Shown one piece after another: positions 1 to 12,794 of a DNA stretch of 64,000 nucleotides; within the stretch, counting starts at the first letter, position 1; every line of letters begins with the position of its first letter. The translations under genes were made by a program, and so were the position numbers. The DNA is from Pirellulaceae bacterium. GTDB lineage: Bacteria > Planctomycetota > Planctomycetia > Pirellulales > Pirellulaceae. The notes under the pieces are model-generated. The model had not been told where the DNA came from. It saw only the letters and a list, made by a program, of their open reading frames with translations, and searched no databases. Where the stretch lies: NCBI GenBank assembly GCA_026004775.1, contig BPJU01000007.1, positions 186,001-250,000 on the forward strand, read 5' to 3'.

Positions 1-3000
1 GGCCACTCTGGATGCTGCTCGCTACAGCGAATTTTTCCGCACGCCGCGCGGCCCGTGCCCCGTAATCGAAATACCCGGACGCGGCTATCCGGTAGAAATC
101 CGTTACTGTCCCGCGGAGGTTGGCGAAGAAGAAATCGAACCGGACATGGCGGCCGCAATCCGCCGGGCACTGGAGGAATTGTCGGCGGAGCCGGAGGGAG
201 ACGTGTTGGTGTTCTTGGCCACCGAGCGGGAAATCCGGCAAGTAGCGCGATCCTTGCGGGGATGGGTGATAAACCAGGCCGCTCGGCGCTGGGAGATCTT
301 GCCGCTCTACGCGCGGCTGCCGGCTGCCGAGCAGCAGAAGGTGTTTGCACCGCACCAACACCCCCGCATCGTGCTGGCCACCAATGTAGCCGAATCGTCG
401 CTGACGGTTCCGGGCATTCGTTATGTGATCGACACCGGGACGGCTCGGATCAGCCGTTATTCGCCCAAAGCGAAACTCCAGCGGTTGCCGATCGAGCCGG
501 TCAGTCGGGCGTCGGCCGACCAGCGTGCCGGCCGCTGTGGGCGCCTGGCACCAGGCATTTGCATACGGCTTTACAGTGAAGAGGACTACTTGTCGCGCGA
601 GGCATTCACCACGCCAGAAATCCGCCGCACGAACCTGGCGTCGGTGATTCTTCAGGCCAAATGTTTGGGGATCGGGTCGATCGAGCAGCTCGAGTTTCTC
701 GACCCGCCGCGTCCGGAAATGGTGCGCGACGGGTATCGCACGCTTTTCGAGCTGGGGGCGATCGACGAGCGCCGGCAACTGACGCCGCTGGGACGCCGTC
801 TGGGGCAACTGCCCGTCGATCCGCGGGTAGCCCGCATGATTCTGGCTGCCGTTGAGCTCGGCTGTGTGCACGAAGTGCTCGTCGTGGCCGCAGCCCTGGA
901 AGTGGGTGATCCGCGGCTGCGACCTGCCGAGGAGACGCAAGCGGCCGACCAGGTTCATCGCCGCTGGGCGGACGAACGCTCCGACTTTCTGACTTTGTTG
1001 AACCTCTGGGACGATTACCAGCAGATGCGCGGCGAGCTGTCCCGTTCCGCGCTGCGCTCGGCCTGCCGCGAGCGGTTCTTGTCCTTGACGAAGCTCTCCG
1101 AATGGTCCGAGCTTTACCGGCAACTGCGAGCCCTCGTGCAACGCTCAGGGCATCCGGTCACCAGTCGTCGCGACGATTACACTGCCGTGCATCGAGCTCT
1201 CTTGGCAGGGCTGCTTTCGGGTATCGCTTATCGGCATCAGGCGTATGAATACCGTGGGGCAGGGCAACTGCGCTGCTACCTGTGGCCCGGTTCCAGTGTC
1301 TTTTCTATGCGCCCGAAATGGATCATGGCCGCCGAGATCGTCGAGACCACTCGGCGTTACGCCCGCATGGTGGCCCAGATCGAGCCGGAATGGGCCGAAC
1401 CATTGGCGTCGCACTTGATCGAGAAGCGGCACGTGAACCCGGTCTGGAGCCGCCGGCGAGGTACCGCTCTGGTCACCGAAAAAGTCTCGCTGTTCGGCTT
1501 GCCTCTGATCCACAACCGTATTATTCCCCTGAAAACCGTCGACCCGCAGGCCGCGCGGAAATTGTTCATCGAGCGAGGGCTGGTCGGAGGAGAATTGGCT
1601 GGCCACTTCCGCTTCCTGGAACACAACCGGCAGGTGATTCGAAAACTGTTGGAATATGCCGGCAAGTCCCGCGAGTCGGTGTGGTTTCGGTTGATCCAGA
1701 CTCAGAGCAACTTTTACGAGGAGCGTCTGCCGCCCCAGGTGGTCGACCTGGCATCGCTGCGAGCCTGGTTGCCCCAGGCCGAGCGGCGGAACCCGCGTGC
1801 GCTGTATCTGGATCTGGAGCACTTGCTGCCGGAGCAACAGCCGCTGCCCGACACCAAGGCATTCCCGGACACTTTGCCCGACCCGGCCAACCCATTGCCG
1901 CTGGAATACCGGTTTGCACCGGGCGAGCCGCTCGATGGCGTCACCCTCACTGTTCCCGTGTCGATGGTGCCGGAATTGGATGGCGAACAGCTCGAGTGGT
2001 TCATACCCGGACGCATCCACGAGAAGGTTACCGAGTTGATACGCAGTTTGCCGCCGCCGATACGGCGGTCGCTGATCCCGGCACCGGATACGGCTCGAAG
2101 TGTTCTTGAGCAGATTCCGTTTGGCCAGGGGCCGTTGTTGCGGATTTTGGCTCGAGCTCTATCGCGACGAGCCGGGATGCGGATCCAGCCGTCGGATTTC
2201 CGCTTGGACCAGATCCCATCCTATTTGCGGTTCCATTTCCGGCTGCTGGACGGCGATGGACGAACTTTGCTGGTCACTCAGGATTGGCAACAGGTGCGGC
2301 TCGCTGCTCAACAGAATGGCCGGCCACCGGCACCGGCAGCCTGGCATCGCGACGGGTTGGTGACGTGGGATTTCGAGGAATTGCCTGACGAGGTGTGGCT
2401 GGAGTTCGACTCGGTGCGCGTCCCGCGGTATGTCGCTCTGGTGGATCAGGGGTCCTGTGTGGGCTTAAGAACGGTCAGTTCCCCGGGCGAGGCGGATCGG
2501 CTGACCAGGCGCGCCGTCCGGCGGCTGTTGTTTCTGGCTGAACGACCGGCACTGCTGGCTCAACTGGTGTGGATGCCGGCAGCCGACAAAATGCGCCGCT
2601 GGGCTGAACCTCTCATGGATGCCAACCAATGGGAAGAACAGGTGATGCTGCTTCTGGTGCAAAGGGCGATGGAAGGGCTGGGCCCACCGCCGCGTTCAGC
2701 AAAAGCCTTCGAGCAGTTGCACCAACAAGTCAGCCAGCGCTTGCCATTGGCTGCCCAGGAAGTGGCTTTGCTGCTGCCGAAGCTGTTCGAGCGGTATTGG
2801 GAGGCGTATCGGATATGCGAACAAAACGCCAACCCGGCGCTCGACCAGGCTCGCGAGGATATCCGCCGGCAACTCGAACGATTGACCGCCGGACAGTTCC
2901 TGGTCGAGACACCATGGCGGTGGCTGGAGCAGTTCCCTCGATATTTTCAAGCGATTCTCTACCGATGTGAACGGATTCTGTCGGGCAACTGGGCGCGAGA

Positions 3001-3220
3001 TCAACAGTTGCTGGCAGAGTGGTGCCGGTATGCCGAACGTTACGAACTATTGCGCGACGAGCTGGCGGAACTTGGCCGGCAGGATCCTGCTCTGGAAGAG
3101 TACCGCTGGATGCTGGAAGAATTCCGCGTGGCGTTGTTCGCCCAGCCCTTGGGTACTCTGGTACCGGTCTCTGCCAAACGGCTGGACGCGCAATGGGCCA
3201 AGGTGAGGCAGGTTGGTTGA
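1..3220 (+). CDS. hrpA: HrpA-type ATP-dependent RNA helicase, 3' part (5' end outside window)
   Basis: The reading frame is open from the first bases and gives 1072 residues. The N-terminal RecA domain with the DEAH box lies upstream of the window. What remains starts just before the second RecA domain. It has motif V (ATNVAESSLT, about residues 126-135 of the visible part) and motif VI (QRAGRCGR, about 174-181), followed by the helicase-associated HA2 and OB-like regions. A long C-terminal region resembles the DUF3418 part of bacterial HrpA. E. coli HrpA has 1300 residues, so roughly 200-250 residues are missing here. DEAH/RHA helicases of this type unwind or remodel RNA in the cytoplasm. 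The gene converges on the phosphofructokinase gene, with about 75 bp between the stops. The family is clear; the specific RNA substrate is not. Confidence 0.9.
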   Translation, partial: ATLDAARYSEFFRTPRGPCPVIEIPGRGYPVEIRYCPAEVGEEEIEPDMAAAIRRALEELSAEPEGDVLVFLATEREIRQVARSLRGWVINQAARRWEILPLYARLPAAEQQKVFAPHQHPRIVLATNVAESSLTVPGIRYVIDTGTARISRYSPKAKLQRLPIEPVSRASADQRAGRCGRLAPGICIRLYSEEDYLSREAFTTPEIRRTNLASVILQAKCLGIGSIEQLEFLDPPRPEMVRDGYRTLFELGAIDERRQLTPLGRRLGQLPVDPRVARMILAAVELGCVHEVLVVAAALEVGDPRLRPAEETQAADQVHRRWADERSDFLTLLNLWDDYQQMRGELSRSALRSACRERFLSLTKLSEWSELYRQLRALVQRSGHPVTSRRDDYTAVHRALLAGLLSGIAYRHQAYEYRGAGQLRCYLWPGSSVFSMRPKWIMAAEIVETTRRYARMVAQIEPEWAEPLASHLIEKRHVNPVWSRRRGTALVTEKVSLFGLPLIHNRIIPLKTVDPQAARKLFIERGLVGGELAGHFRFLEHNRQVIRKLLEYAGKSRESVWFRLIQTQSNFYEERLPPQVVDLASLRAWLPQAERRNPRALYLDLEHLLPEQQPLPDTKAFPDTLPDPANPLPLEYRFAPGEPLDGVTLTVPVSMVPELDGEQLEWFIPGRIHEKVTELIRSLPPPIRRSLIPAPDTARSVLEQIPFGQGPLLRILARALSRRAGMRIQPSDFRLDQIPSYLRFHFRLLDGDGRTLLVTQDWQQVRLAAQQNGRPPAPAAWHRDGLVTWDFEELPDEVWLEFDSVRVPRYVALVDQGSCVGLRTVSSPGEADRLTRRAVRRLLFLAERPALLAQLVWMPAADKMRRWAEPLMDANQWEEQVMLLLVQRAMEGLGPPPRSAKAFEQLHQQVSQRLPLAAQEVALLLPKLFERYWEAYRICEQNANPALDQAREDIRRQLERLTAGQFLVETPWRWLEQFPRYFQAILYRCERILSGNWARDQQLLAEWCRYAERYELLRDELAELGRQDPALEEYRWMLEEFRVALFAQPLGTLVPVSAKRLDAQWAKVRQVG

Positions 3221-3296
3221 CCCGTGCGCGGAGCGACCCGCCGGTGGCTCACCTGGGTGACAAGAGCACGTGCCGGCCGGATCCACCGGCGACCGG

Positions 3297-4601
3297 CTAC
3301 TCGTTTACGTACGTTTCCAGGAACCGTGCCAAGGCGTGGAAATCGCTGTCGGGGCGGATGTAGCGGACGATGGTGACCAGGGTTTCCGGGTCGACCAGTT
3401 TCTCGAAGGGAACGTAATGCAGATCAAGCTGTCCGGAAACGGAGACCATCACCCCATTGAGCTGTTTTTCGACCAGGGCTCGATAGGCGCCGACCCCCAA
3501 TTGGCTGCCGAGCATGATGTCGAAGGCCTGCGGCTTGGCGCAACGCGACTCGTAGCCCAATTGCACACCGGTTACGCGCCGCTTGCGGCCCGTCTTGGCT
3601 TCATAGGCTTCTGCGACGCGCTTGGCGAACAGTCGAGAAAGGTTCAATTGTGAGATAGCGATGTGTCCATGATCGTCGCGCGAAACTCCATGCAAGAAAC
3701 TGATCGGCAGGTACTCGGCCAGCCCCTCGGCAATGACGATCACGCCGAACTCTTTGTTCTCTTCTTCACGAGCCAGCATCGTGCGTACAATTCGGTCCAC
3801 CACGCGGTCCAAATTCATCACTTTGCGTGTGGTTGTCGTGCCGTCTTGGTTCTGAACGACTTCCTGCTGTTCGTACTCGCCTTCAATGTCTTCGACGCTG
3901 ATCACCAGACTGGCTTCGCCGGCAATGGCTGCGCCGTAGGCTAGCCAGCCGGCGGAGCGGCCCATCGTCTCGGCCAGGAAATAGGACCTGCTGGCTTCGG
4001 CATCGTAGAGCAAGTTGCGGATCTCAGTCGCCAGCGTCTCGACCGCCGTGAAATAACCGAACGTAAAGTCGATCCCCATGTAGTCGTTGTCGATCGTCTT
4101 GGGAACGTGCACGATCGGAATACGCTTGGCATCGCCGGGCAGGCGATCCTGGAACAGTTTCAGCTTGTTGGCCGTTTTGAGCGTATCGTCACCGCCGATC
4201 GATACCAGTGCATCCACGCCCAGCGAACAGAGCGCTTCGTAGACTCGTCGCAAAGGTGCGGTACGTCGAGGATCGTCCAGATGCGATGGATGACTGACGT
4301 CGACGCCAGGATTGGTGCGTGCCGTACCGATCAGAATCCCCTGGCTGCTGCGCGTGCGTTTGAGCATTTTGTGGTCGATCATCACATAGTCACAGCCCTC
4401 GACCAGCGGGCGCTCCGGGGTGTACTCGACCAGCCGCGAATACCCATACAAAATGCCTACCACCTCGATCCCGTTTCGCAAAAACGACACGGCGGCCGTA
4501 CTGATAACGGCGTTGGCGGCCGGCGCCGGCCCGCCGGCAAACAAGATCGCCACGCGCTTGAAACTGTGCTGGGGACGTGGGGGACGTGATAGTGTGGACA
4601 T
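3297..4601 (-). CDS. pfp: 6-phosphofructokinase, residues of the PPi-dependent type
   Basis: A 434-residue protein of the phosphofructokinase family, phosphorylating fructose 6-phosphate in glycolysis. Visible motifs are GGDDT (residues 136-140), PKTIDND (167-173) and MGRSAGW. In E. coli ATP-dependent PfkA the matching segments are GGDGS and PGTIDND. Asp in place of Gly in the first and Lys in place of Gly in the second are the known marks of pyrophosphate-dependent enzymes. I therefore infer that PPi is the phosphoryl donor, which would also make the reaction reversible. The gene starts with ATG and lies downstream of the thioredoxin-TPR gene on the same strand, 317 bp away, so joint transcription is uncertain. 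The family call is firm; donor specificity rests on two residues. Confidence 0.88.
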   Translation of the reverse strand: MSTLSRPPRPQHSFKRVAILFAGGPAPAANAVISTAAVSFLRNGIEVVGILYGYSRLVEYTPERPLVEGCDYVMIDHKMLKRTRSSQGILIGTARTNPGVDVSHPSHLDDPRRTAPLRRVYEALCSLGVDALVSIGGDDTLKTANKLKLFQDRLPGDAKRIPIVHVPKTIDNDYMGIDFTFGYFTAVETLATEIRNLLYDAEASRSYFLAETMGRSAGWLAYGAAIAGEASLVISVEDIEGEYEQQEVVQNQDGTTTTRKVMNLDRVVDRIVRTMLAREEENKEFGVIVIAEGLAEYLPISFLHGVSRDDHGHIAISQLNLSRLFAKRVAEAYEAKTGRKRRVTGVQLGYESRCAKPQAFDIMLGSQLGVGAYRALVEKQLNGVMVSVSGQLDLHYVPFEKLVDPETLVTIVRYIRPDSDFHALARFLETYVNE

Positions 4602-4918
4602 ACAGGCTCCTCCACCGGCGGACGCGACTGGCTACCCCACCCGACAGAATTACCCAACGGAATTAATGGAATTCGATTTCATCCAATTCTATGGAGCCGA
4701 TGGGTGCAAGCAAAGAGGAATCAAGGGAAAAATGCTTCACACAGCCCAAATCACTGGCGCGGTGCCTTGCGCCCAGTGATCACTGGAATTCTCGCAGATT
4801 GCGGTAATCGTTCAACCAGCCGCATGCCCGCTGAAAGGCGACTGGAAAAGATTATGGCGTAAATTTTTCCTTAATGCCCAATCGGGCGGACCATTACTGC
4901 CCGCTAGCCGATGTGAGG
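4602..4918. other. Intergenic region between pfk and the thioredoxin-TPR gene
   Basis: About 317 bp with no convincing coding potential. It is moderately AT-rich compared with the flanking genes and probably carries the pfk promoter on the minus strand. No clear -35/-10 pair, terminator hairpin or RNA gene could be picked out. Confidence 0.4.
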
Positions 4919-5782
4919 TCAATACAAGGCGGCGGCCAATTTGCGGCGGTAGGTTGCGACAAGGGGCGACTCTTCCGGCAAGACGTGGAAGATTTCGACC
5001 ATCGCTTGGCGAGCCTGATCGCGGACATCGCCTTGAGAATTTTCGACCACCGCCAGCAGTCGTTGCAGAGCTTCTTCGTGCTGGTTGTGAGCAGCCAGGG
5101 CTTCGGCGTAGGCGATCTGTTTGGCGGGGTCGTCCGGATCGGCTTCCGCGGCTTGCCGCAGCGCGTCCAGATCCAGCGACTGTTTTTCGCGCATGTCGAG
5201 CATCGCCCGCAGCTTTTCGGCCTCGGGTTCCAAATAGCCCCGTTGGGCCAGCGAATCGAGAAGTTGCTGGGCAGTGGCCGTATCGCCGGACGCTAAGGCC
5301 AGACGCGCAAGACCGATACTGGCTTGGGAAGCGTTGGGTTGTTCGCTCAGAATCCGCTCGTAAACCTGGCGGGCGCGCTGGGGATCGCTGGCTTCCCAGC
5401 GTGCGGCCAGGGAAAGCTCCACATCGTTGACTACTCGGCTCACCCACTGCCGCAGAGTATCCTCCGGCAGTAACCCCATAAAGCCGTCCAGAACTTTCTG
5501 GTCAAACACAGCGAAGACCGCCGGGATGCTCTGGACTGCGAAAGCCGCTGCCGCTTCGGGTAACTCGTCCGTGTTGGCTTTGACCAGCAGGAACCGCCCT
5601 TGATATTCGGCCGCCAGCTTCTCGAGCAACGGTGCCAGCATGCGGCACGGTTGGCACCAGGGTGCCCAAAAGTCTACCAGGACCAACTGGCTCGTCGAGT
5701 TTTCCAACACATCGCGCTGGAACGTCTCAGCCGTCGTGTTCAGAATCCATGTGCCAGCGCCTTGTGGCTCTTGTCGATTCAT
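4919..5782 (-). CDS. Thioredoxin-domain TPR protein, CnoX/YbbN-like
   Basis: A 287-residue protein with an N-terminal thioredoxin fold and C-terminal TPR-like helices. The active-site motif is WCQPC (residues 42-46), in the context DFWAPWCQPCRMLAP. The second half (about 125-287) is helical and alanine-rich, with paired helices typical of TPR units (for example DPQRARQVYERILSE). This is the arrangement of the redox-regulated holdase CnoX (YbbN). E. coli YbbN lacks a full CxxC, whereas this protein keeps it, as some other bacterial CnoX proteins do. It could therefore be both a thiol oxidoreductase and a chaperone that hands substrates to GroEL/DnaK. There is no signal peptide, so it is probably cytoplasmic. 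Its upstream region is shared with the divergent peptidase gene. Confidence 0.82.
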   Translation of the reverse strand: MNRQEPQGAGTWILNTTAETFQRDVLENSTSQLVLVDFWAPWCQPCRMLAPLLEKLAAEYQGRFLLVKANTDELPEAAAAFAVQSIPAVFAVFDQKVLDGFMGLLPEDTLRQWVSRVVNDVELSLAARWEASDPQRARQVYERILSEQPNASQASIGLARLALASGDTATAQQLLDSLAQRGYLEPEAEKLRAMLDMREKQSLDLDALRQAAEADPDDPAKQIAYAEALAAHNQHEEALQRLLAVVENSQGDVRDQARQAMVEIFHVLPEESPLVATYRRKLAAALY

Positions 5783-6206
5783 GATTGGCCTCGCATCTCG
5801 TGGCTCACCGAAACACCGACCGCAAGCGACTTGACCACAAGTCGGTCCAGCTCGACCACACGGGCGGTGCGAGCTTGCCGCGTACGCTCTCTTTATTCTT
5901 CAAAGTGAGCTCCACACGACAGGCTGTCAACCGCCGGGTTAGTACTCCCGGTAAATAGAGCTGACATGCTTAGCCTCGGCGTTTCGATCTTCAGAACGCA
6001 AACCGGTGGTGGGGCCGGAAAGCGGGGCTGGCTGCCGAAGTGTGGCAAAGACGCGTCAACCGGTTGTGTCGACGCTTTGTGTGTTAGTTGGTAGACTCAA
6101 GAGCCATCCAGGGTGATCGGCCAGTTGGGGGCGGACCGGCTTTGGGTGGGAATCGAGTGGGAGGCGAGACGGCAGCGATTCCGCGGGGAGTGGGGGAAGC
6201 GGACCG
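5783..6206. other. Divergent intergenic region, thioredoxin-TPR / Xaa-Pro peptidase
   Basis: About 424 bp between divergently transcribed genes, so promoters for both should lie here. A short GC-rich hairpin (CCGGG/CCCGG with an 8-nt loop) sits at about 5934-5951. I see no coding sequence or known RNA family. Confidence 0.4.
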
Positions 6207-7298
6207 ATGGACTATGAGGGACGTCGCGAGCGGCTGGTGGCTCGGTTGCGCCGCGAGGGGCTTGCCGGGATGCTCGTTACGAATCTCGCCAACGTCCGCT
6301 ACCTTACCGGATTCACCGGCAGCGAAGCTTCGCTACTGGTGACGGCCGATCGGTCGGTGTTGATGAGCGATGGGCGTTATGAGGGGCAGATCCGGCAGGA
6401 GTGCTCGGGGCTGGAAGTGGCGATTCGCCGTCCGCCGATGACGTGGGTGCAGTTGGTGGCCCGGCAGGTGCGCCGCATGGGGTTGATACAACTGGCGGTG
6501 GAGCGCGAGCATGTGACGCTGGAGAAGTACGAGCTGCTACGTGAGGCGCTGCCGGCCTGCACGCTGGTGGCCACTCAGGGGCGGGTCGAAGCATTGCGGC
6601 AGATCAAGGACCGCGACGAACTGGCCCAAATCCGGCAGGCGATTTCGGTGGCGGAGAGTGCGTTCGTAAGCCATTGGGCGGCGTGGGAGCCGGAGGTCAG
6701 TGAGCGGGAGTGGGCTGACGATCTGGAGCGGCAGGTGCGGCGGTTGGGGGCCGACGGATGCAGTTTCCCGCCCATCGTGGCTGGCGGAGCTCACGCCGCT
6801 TTGCCTCATGCCCGGCCTCGCCCGGTGATGCTGGGCGAAAGCGACTTGGTGCTGGTCGACTGGGGGGCACGTTGGAACGGCTATTGCAGCGACTTGACGC
6901 GAGTTGTCCCGGTCAATAGAATCTCGCCCAAATTCGAAAAACTGTATGATGTGGTGTTGCGCGCCCAGCAGGCCGCCTTCGAGGCGATTCGACCGGGAGT
7001 GCCGGTGGACGAGGTGGATCGGGCGGCGCGGCAGGTGATTGAGCAGGCGCGGCTGGGGCGGCGCTTTCCCCATGGCTTGGGGCACGGAATCGGATTGGAG
7101 ATCCACGAGTCGCCGCGGCTGGCTCCCGGACAACATCAACGGCTCAAGGCCGGAATGGTGATCACCGTCGAACCAGGGGTCTATATTCCGGGTTGGGGCG
7201 GGATTCGTTTGGAGGACGATGTTCTGGTCACCCGCAGTGGCTGCCGGCTGCTCACGACCCTGCCTCGAGAAGCCCACGCGTGGCTCGTTTCGTTTTAG
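6207..7298 (+). CDS. pepP: Xaa-Pro aminopeptidase/dipeptidase (M24B family)
   Basis: A 363-residue metallopeptidase of the pita-bread fold. The N-terminal creatinase-like domain (about 5-130) starts with the typical RYLTGFTGSE segment. The C-terminal domain shows the five metal ligands in order: Asp218 and Asp229 (LVDWG...YCSDLTR), His293 (GLGHGIGLEIHE), Glu322 (VEPGVY) and Glu336 (GIRLEDD). It should release N-terminal residues in front of proline, or cleave Xaa-Pro dipeptides, using two divalent metals in the cytoplasm. The start ATG follows a GGGGAAG-like ribosome site. accB and accC follow on the same strand. This order (M24 peptidase, accB, accC) is found in many bacteria, so one transcript is plausible. 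Whether it is a PepP or a PepQ type cannot be decided from sequence alone. Confidence 0.9.
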   Translation: MDYEGRRERLVARLRREGLAGMLVTNLANVRYLTGFTGSEASLLVTADRSVLMSDGRYEGQIRQECSGLEVAIRRPPMTWVQLVARQVRRMGLIQLAVEREHVTLEKYELLREALPACTLVATQGRVEALRQIKDRDELAQIRQAISVAESAFVSHWAAWEPEVSEREWADDLERQVRRLGADGCSFPPIVAGGAHAALPHARPRPVMLGESDLVLVDWGARWNGYCSDLTRVVPVNRISPKFEKLYDVVLRAQQAAFEAIRPGVPVDEVDRAARQVIEQARLGRRFPHGLGHGIGLEIHESPRLAPGQHQRLKAGMVITVEPGVYIPGWGGIRLEDDVLVTRSGCRLLTTLPREAHAWLVSF

Positions 7299-7383
7299 CA
7301 ACGGCAGCTCCGAGGGCTTACGCCTCGAGAATCACCGGGAGTTACACACCAAATCTGCCAATCAGCTCATGAGGAGATTTACG

Positions 7384-7893
7384 ATGACCGAATCACAGGA
7401 CCAGTCACCCGAACGTCCATCGTCGGGCATTTTTGACCTGGATCGGTTACGGGCCTTGATCGAATTGATGCAACAGCACGATATTGCGGAGGTGGACTTG
7501 CGGGAAGGGGGGCAGCGGATCCGAGTATCCAGAGGCTCGGTGGTGCAGCCGGTGCCGTTTGAACCGGTGCGGGTGGCAAGTGCCTCAGCGCCGGCCGGCT
7601 CGGCCTCCTCGCCGGCTGCCACGCCCCCGCCGGCTACGGAAAGCCCAAACATCGTGGAGATCAAAAGCCCGATGGTGGGCACTTTCTACAGCCGGCCCAA
7701 CCCCAATGCCGAACCGTTCGTGAAGGTCGGCGATCACGTCGAACCTGAAACGACTGTCTGTATTATCGAAGCGATGAAGATGTTCAATGAGATCCCGGCC
7801 GAAGTCCGCGGGAAGATCGTGGCCGTGTTGGTTTCCGACGAAGAACCGGTCGACTATGGCCGCCCACTCTTTAAGGTAGATACTTCGGGCTAA
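7384..7893 (+). CDS. accB: Biotin carboxyl carrier protein of acetyl-CoA carboxylase
   Basis: A 169-residue protein. The N-terminal part resembles AccB ([14 protein letters not shown], then a beta segment ending IRVSRG). A Pro/Ala/Ser-rich hinge (about 60-88) leads to the biotinyl domain. The biotinylation motif EAMKM places the acceptor at Lys132. The protein carries biotin between the AccC carboxylase and the AccA/D transferase in the first step of fatty acid synthesis. An upstream in-frame start exists, but the ATG at 7384 is preceded by a good GAGGAG site (7371-7376) and matches the usual AccB length. accC follows 133 bp downstream on the same strand. Confidence 0.95.
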   Translation: MTESQDQSPERPSSGIFDLDRLRALIELMQQHDIAEVDLREGGQRIRVSRGSVVQPVPFEPVRVASASAPAGSASSPAATPPPATESPNIVEIKSPMVGTFYSRPNPNAEPFVKVGDHVEPETTVCIIEAMKMFNEIPAEVRGKIVAVLVSDEEPVDYGRPLFKVDTSG

Positions 7894-8026
7894 CAGCAGT
7901 CGTGCCGGCCTGCACCTCAGGCCGGCCTGCCGGAAAAATTGTCTGCGGCTGTCTGCGGCCGTTTTGATCGTTTCCATGCCGGCTTGGCCGCAGATCGCCG
8001 GCACGCCTCTCCACGGGATACCACCG

Positions 8027-9373
<1,347 letters not shown>

Positions 9374-9420
9374 TTGCCGCAAAGCATTCGAGCGGAATCC
9401 CAAAAACCCTGTGGAAGTAA

Positions 9421-11378
<1,958 letters not shown>

Positions 11379-11393
11379 AAAAGGAGCCCTAGG

Positions 11394-11774
11394 GTGGCCG
11401 ATGACGACGACATCCCGATGCCCCTGACGCCACCTGGTGCAGCGGCGGGCGATGCCGCGCGTTTCAGCTCGGAACTGATCGAGCGCAAAGAGCGCCGCAA
11501 GCTCAAGGCACGACGCGAACGATCCCGCAGTGTATGGTACCATCTGGGGATGTTCGGACTGGTGGGATGGTCGGTCGCTCTGCCGACGGTCGCCGGCACT
11601 GCGCTCGGACTCTGGCTGGAACACCATTGGAAGGCTTCGTTTTCCTGGACACTGGTCGGCATGGGGGCAGGACTGGCCATCGGCTGTTGCACGGCCTGGT
11701 ATTGGGTAAAGCGCGAAGCATTCGCCAATTCGGCTGAGGACCACGGCCAGCAGCAGAACGCTCAGCAGGAGTAA
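11394..11774 (+). CDS. atpQ: N-ATPase AtpQ (AtpI-like membrane protein)
   Basis: A 126-residue protein with two predicted transmembrane helices (about residues 52-70 and 81-102), after a charged N-terminal region rich in Arg, Lys and Glu. The start is GTG at 11394, with an AAGGAG site about 10 bp before it. In N-ATPase operons the third gene, atpQ, encodes an AtpI-like small membrane protein. Position and topology fit that. AtpI proteins help assemble the c-ring in other bacteria, so a similar role is inferred. Sequence similarity alone would be weak support; the operon position carries the call. Confidence 0.8.
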   Translation: MADDDDIPMPLTPPGAAAGDAARFSSELIERKERRKLKARRERSRSVWYHLGMFGLVGWSVALPTVAGTALGLWLEHHWKASFSWTLVGMGAGLAIGCCTAWYWVKREAFANSAEDHGQQQNAQQE

Positions 11775-11778
11775 AACC

Positions 11779-12063
11779 GTGGAGATACGGGATCTTTGGG
11801 TTTCGGCGGTCGCCGGCATGTTGTTGGGGGGAATGTTTTTCGGCGGATTGTGGTTCACCACGTTGTGGCTGCCCCGTGTACGGCGTCCGTATCGGCTGTT
11901 GGTGATGAGCCTTCTGCTGAGGACAGCTCTGGTGCTGGGAGGATTCTATCTGGTCATGGCGGACCGGTGGGAGAGATTGCTGGTATGTCTGCTGGGATTT
12001 GTTGTGGCTAGGACGGTAATACTTTTTCGGTTCCGCCCCGCCTCCAGTCGAACTATGTTGTGA
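11779..12063 (+). CDS. atpR: N-ATPase AtpR (small membrane protein)
   Basis: A 94-residue hydrophobic protein with a GTG start at 11779, 4 bp after the atpQ stop. Three hydrophobic segments are visible (about 6-28, 40-60 and 66-83). A glycine-rich first helix (GMLLGGMFFGGLW) and an arginine within the second (LLRTALVLGGFYL) fit the AtpR family, which is restricted to N-ATPase operons. AtpR is thought to assist assembly with AtpQ, possibly through its conserved arginine and the c-subunit carboxylates. This is family knowledge, not something the sequence proves. Confidence 0.8.
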   Translation: MEIRDLWVSAVAGMLLGGMFFGGLWFTTLWLPRVRRPYRLLVMSLLLRTALVLGGFYLVMADRWERLLVCLLGFVVARTVILFRFRPASSRTML

Positions 12064-12088
12064 AAAAGGATGTCAAAGGGTAGCACCC

Positions 12089-12790
12089 ATGGATCTGGCC
12101 CCTTTCAGCCCCGATGATGTTATCCTCTGGCAATGGGGGATAATTAAACTCAACTATACCATCATTTATACCTGGTTAGTAATGTTGTTGTTGGTGTTTG
12201 TGGCATGGATGGCGACTCGAAATCTATCGACCGGGCCCGCCATTTCGCGGTGGCAGAGCGTGATGGAAATAATTGTCATTACTATTAACCGGCAAATTCA
12301 CGATGTAACGCACCAAAACCCGCAGCGTTTTCTGCCTCTCATTGGTACGTTATTCTTGTTTATTGTGACATCGAATCTGCTTGCGGTGGTGCCGGGATTC
12401 CATCCTCCCACTTCTTCTCTTTCCACCACCACAGCCCTGGCATTGTGTGTCCTGTTTGCGGTCCCCATTTATGGCATCGCCGGGCGTGGTGTGTGGGGCT
12501 ATTTGAAACTTTACCTGGAACCGACCCCGCTGATGCTTCCGTTCAATATTGTGGGAGAAATGTCACGAACTCTTGCGCTGGCGGTGAGGTTGTTTGGGAA
12601 TATGTTGAGCGGCGCCAAGATCGGAGCCATCCTGCTGGCTGTCGCTCCGATTTTCTTTCCGGTCCTGGCGCATCTGATGGGACTTCTTACCGGCGTTATC
12701 CAAGCCTACATTTTTGCGATTCTGGCGTTGGTTTACATAGCATCGGCTGCCCGCCGAGAGCCGGAGCAACAGGTAGCAGAAGGAGAGTAG
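12089..12790 (+). CDS. atpB: N-ATPase subunit a
   Basis: A 233-residue membrane protein, the stator a subunit that forms the ion half-channels. The hallmark helix carries the essential arginine in the segment LALAVRLFGNMLSGAKIGA. The last helix (GVIQAYIFAILALVYIASA) contains the Gln seen in F- and N-type a subunits. Five or so hydrophobic segments are visible. This short form of about 230 residues is typical of N-ATPases. atpE starts 4 bp downstream. Confidence 0.93.
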   Translation: MDLAPFSPDDVILWQWGIIKLNYTIIYTWLVMLLLVFVAWMATRNLSTGPAISRWQSVMEIIVITINRQIHDVTHQNPQRFLPLIGTLFLFIVTSNLLAVVPGFHPPTSSLSTTTALALCVLFAVPIYGIAGRGVWGYLKLYLEPTPLMLPFNIVGEMSRTLALAVRLFGNMLSGAKIGAILLAVAPIFFPVLAHLMGLLTGVIQAYIFAILALVYIASAARREPEQQVAEGE

Positions 12791-12794
12791 TGGC

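Noticed and set aside
5905-6206. A structured RNA or riboswitch upstream of the peptidase gene
   Set aside because: Only one short hairpin was seen; no known motif or conserved pairing could be recognised.
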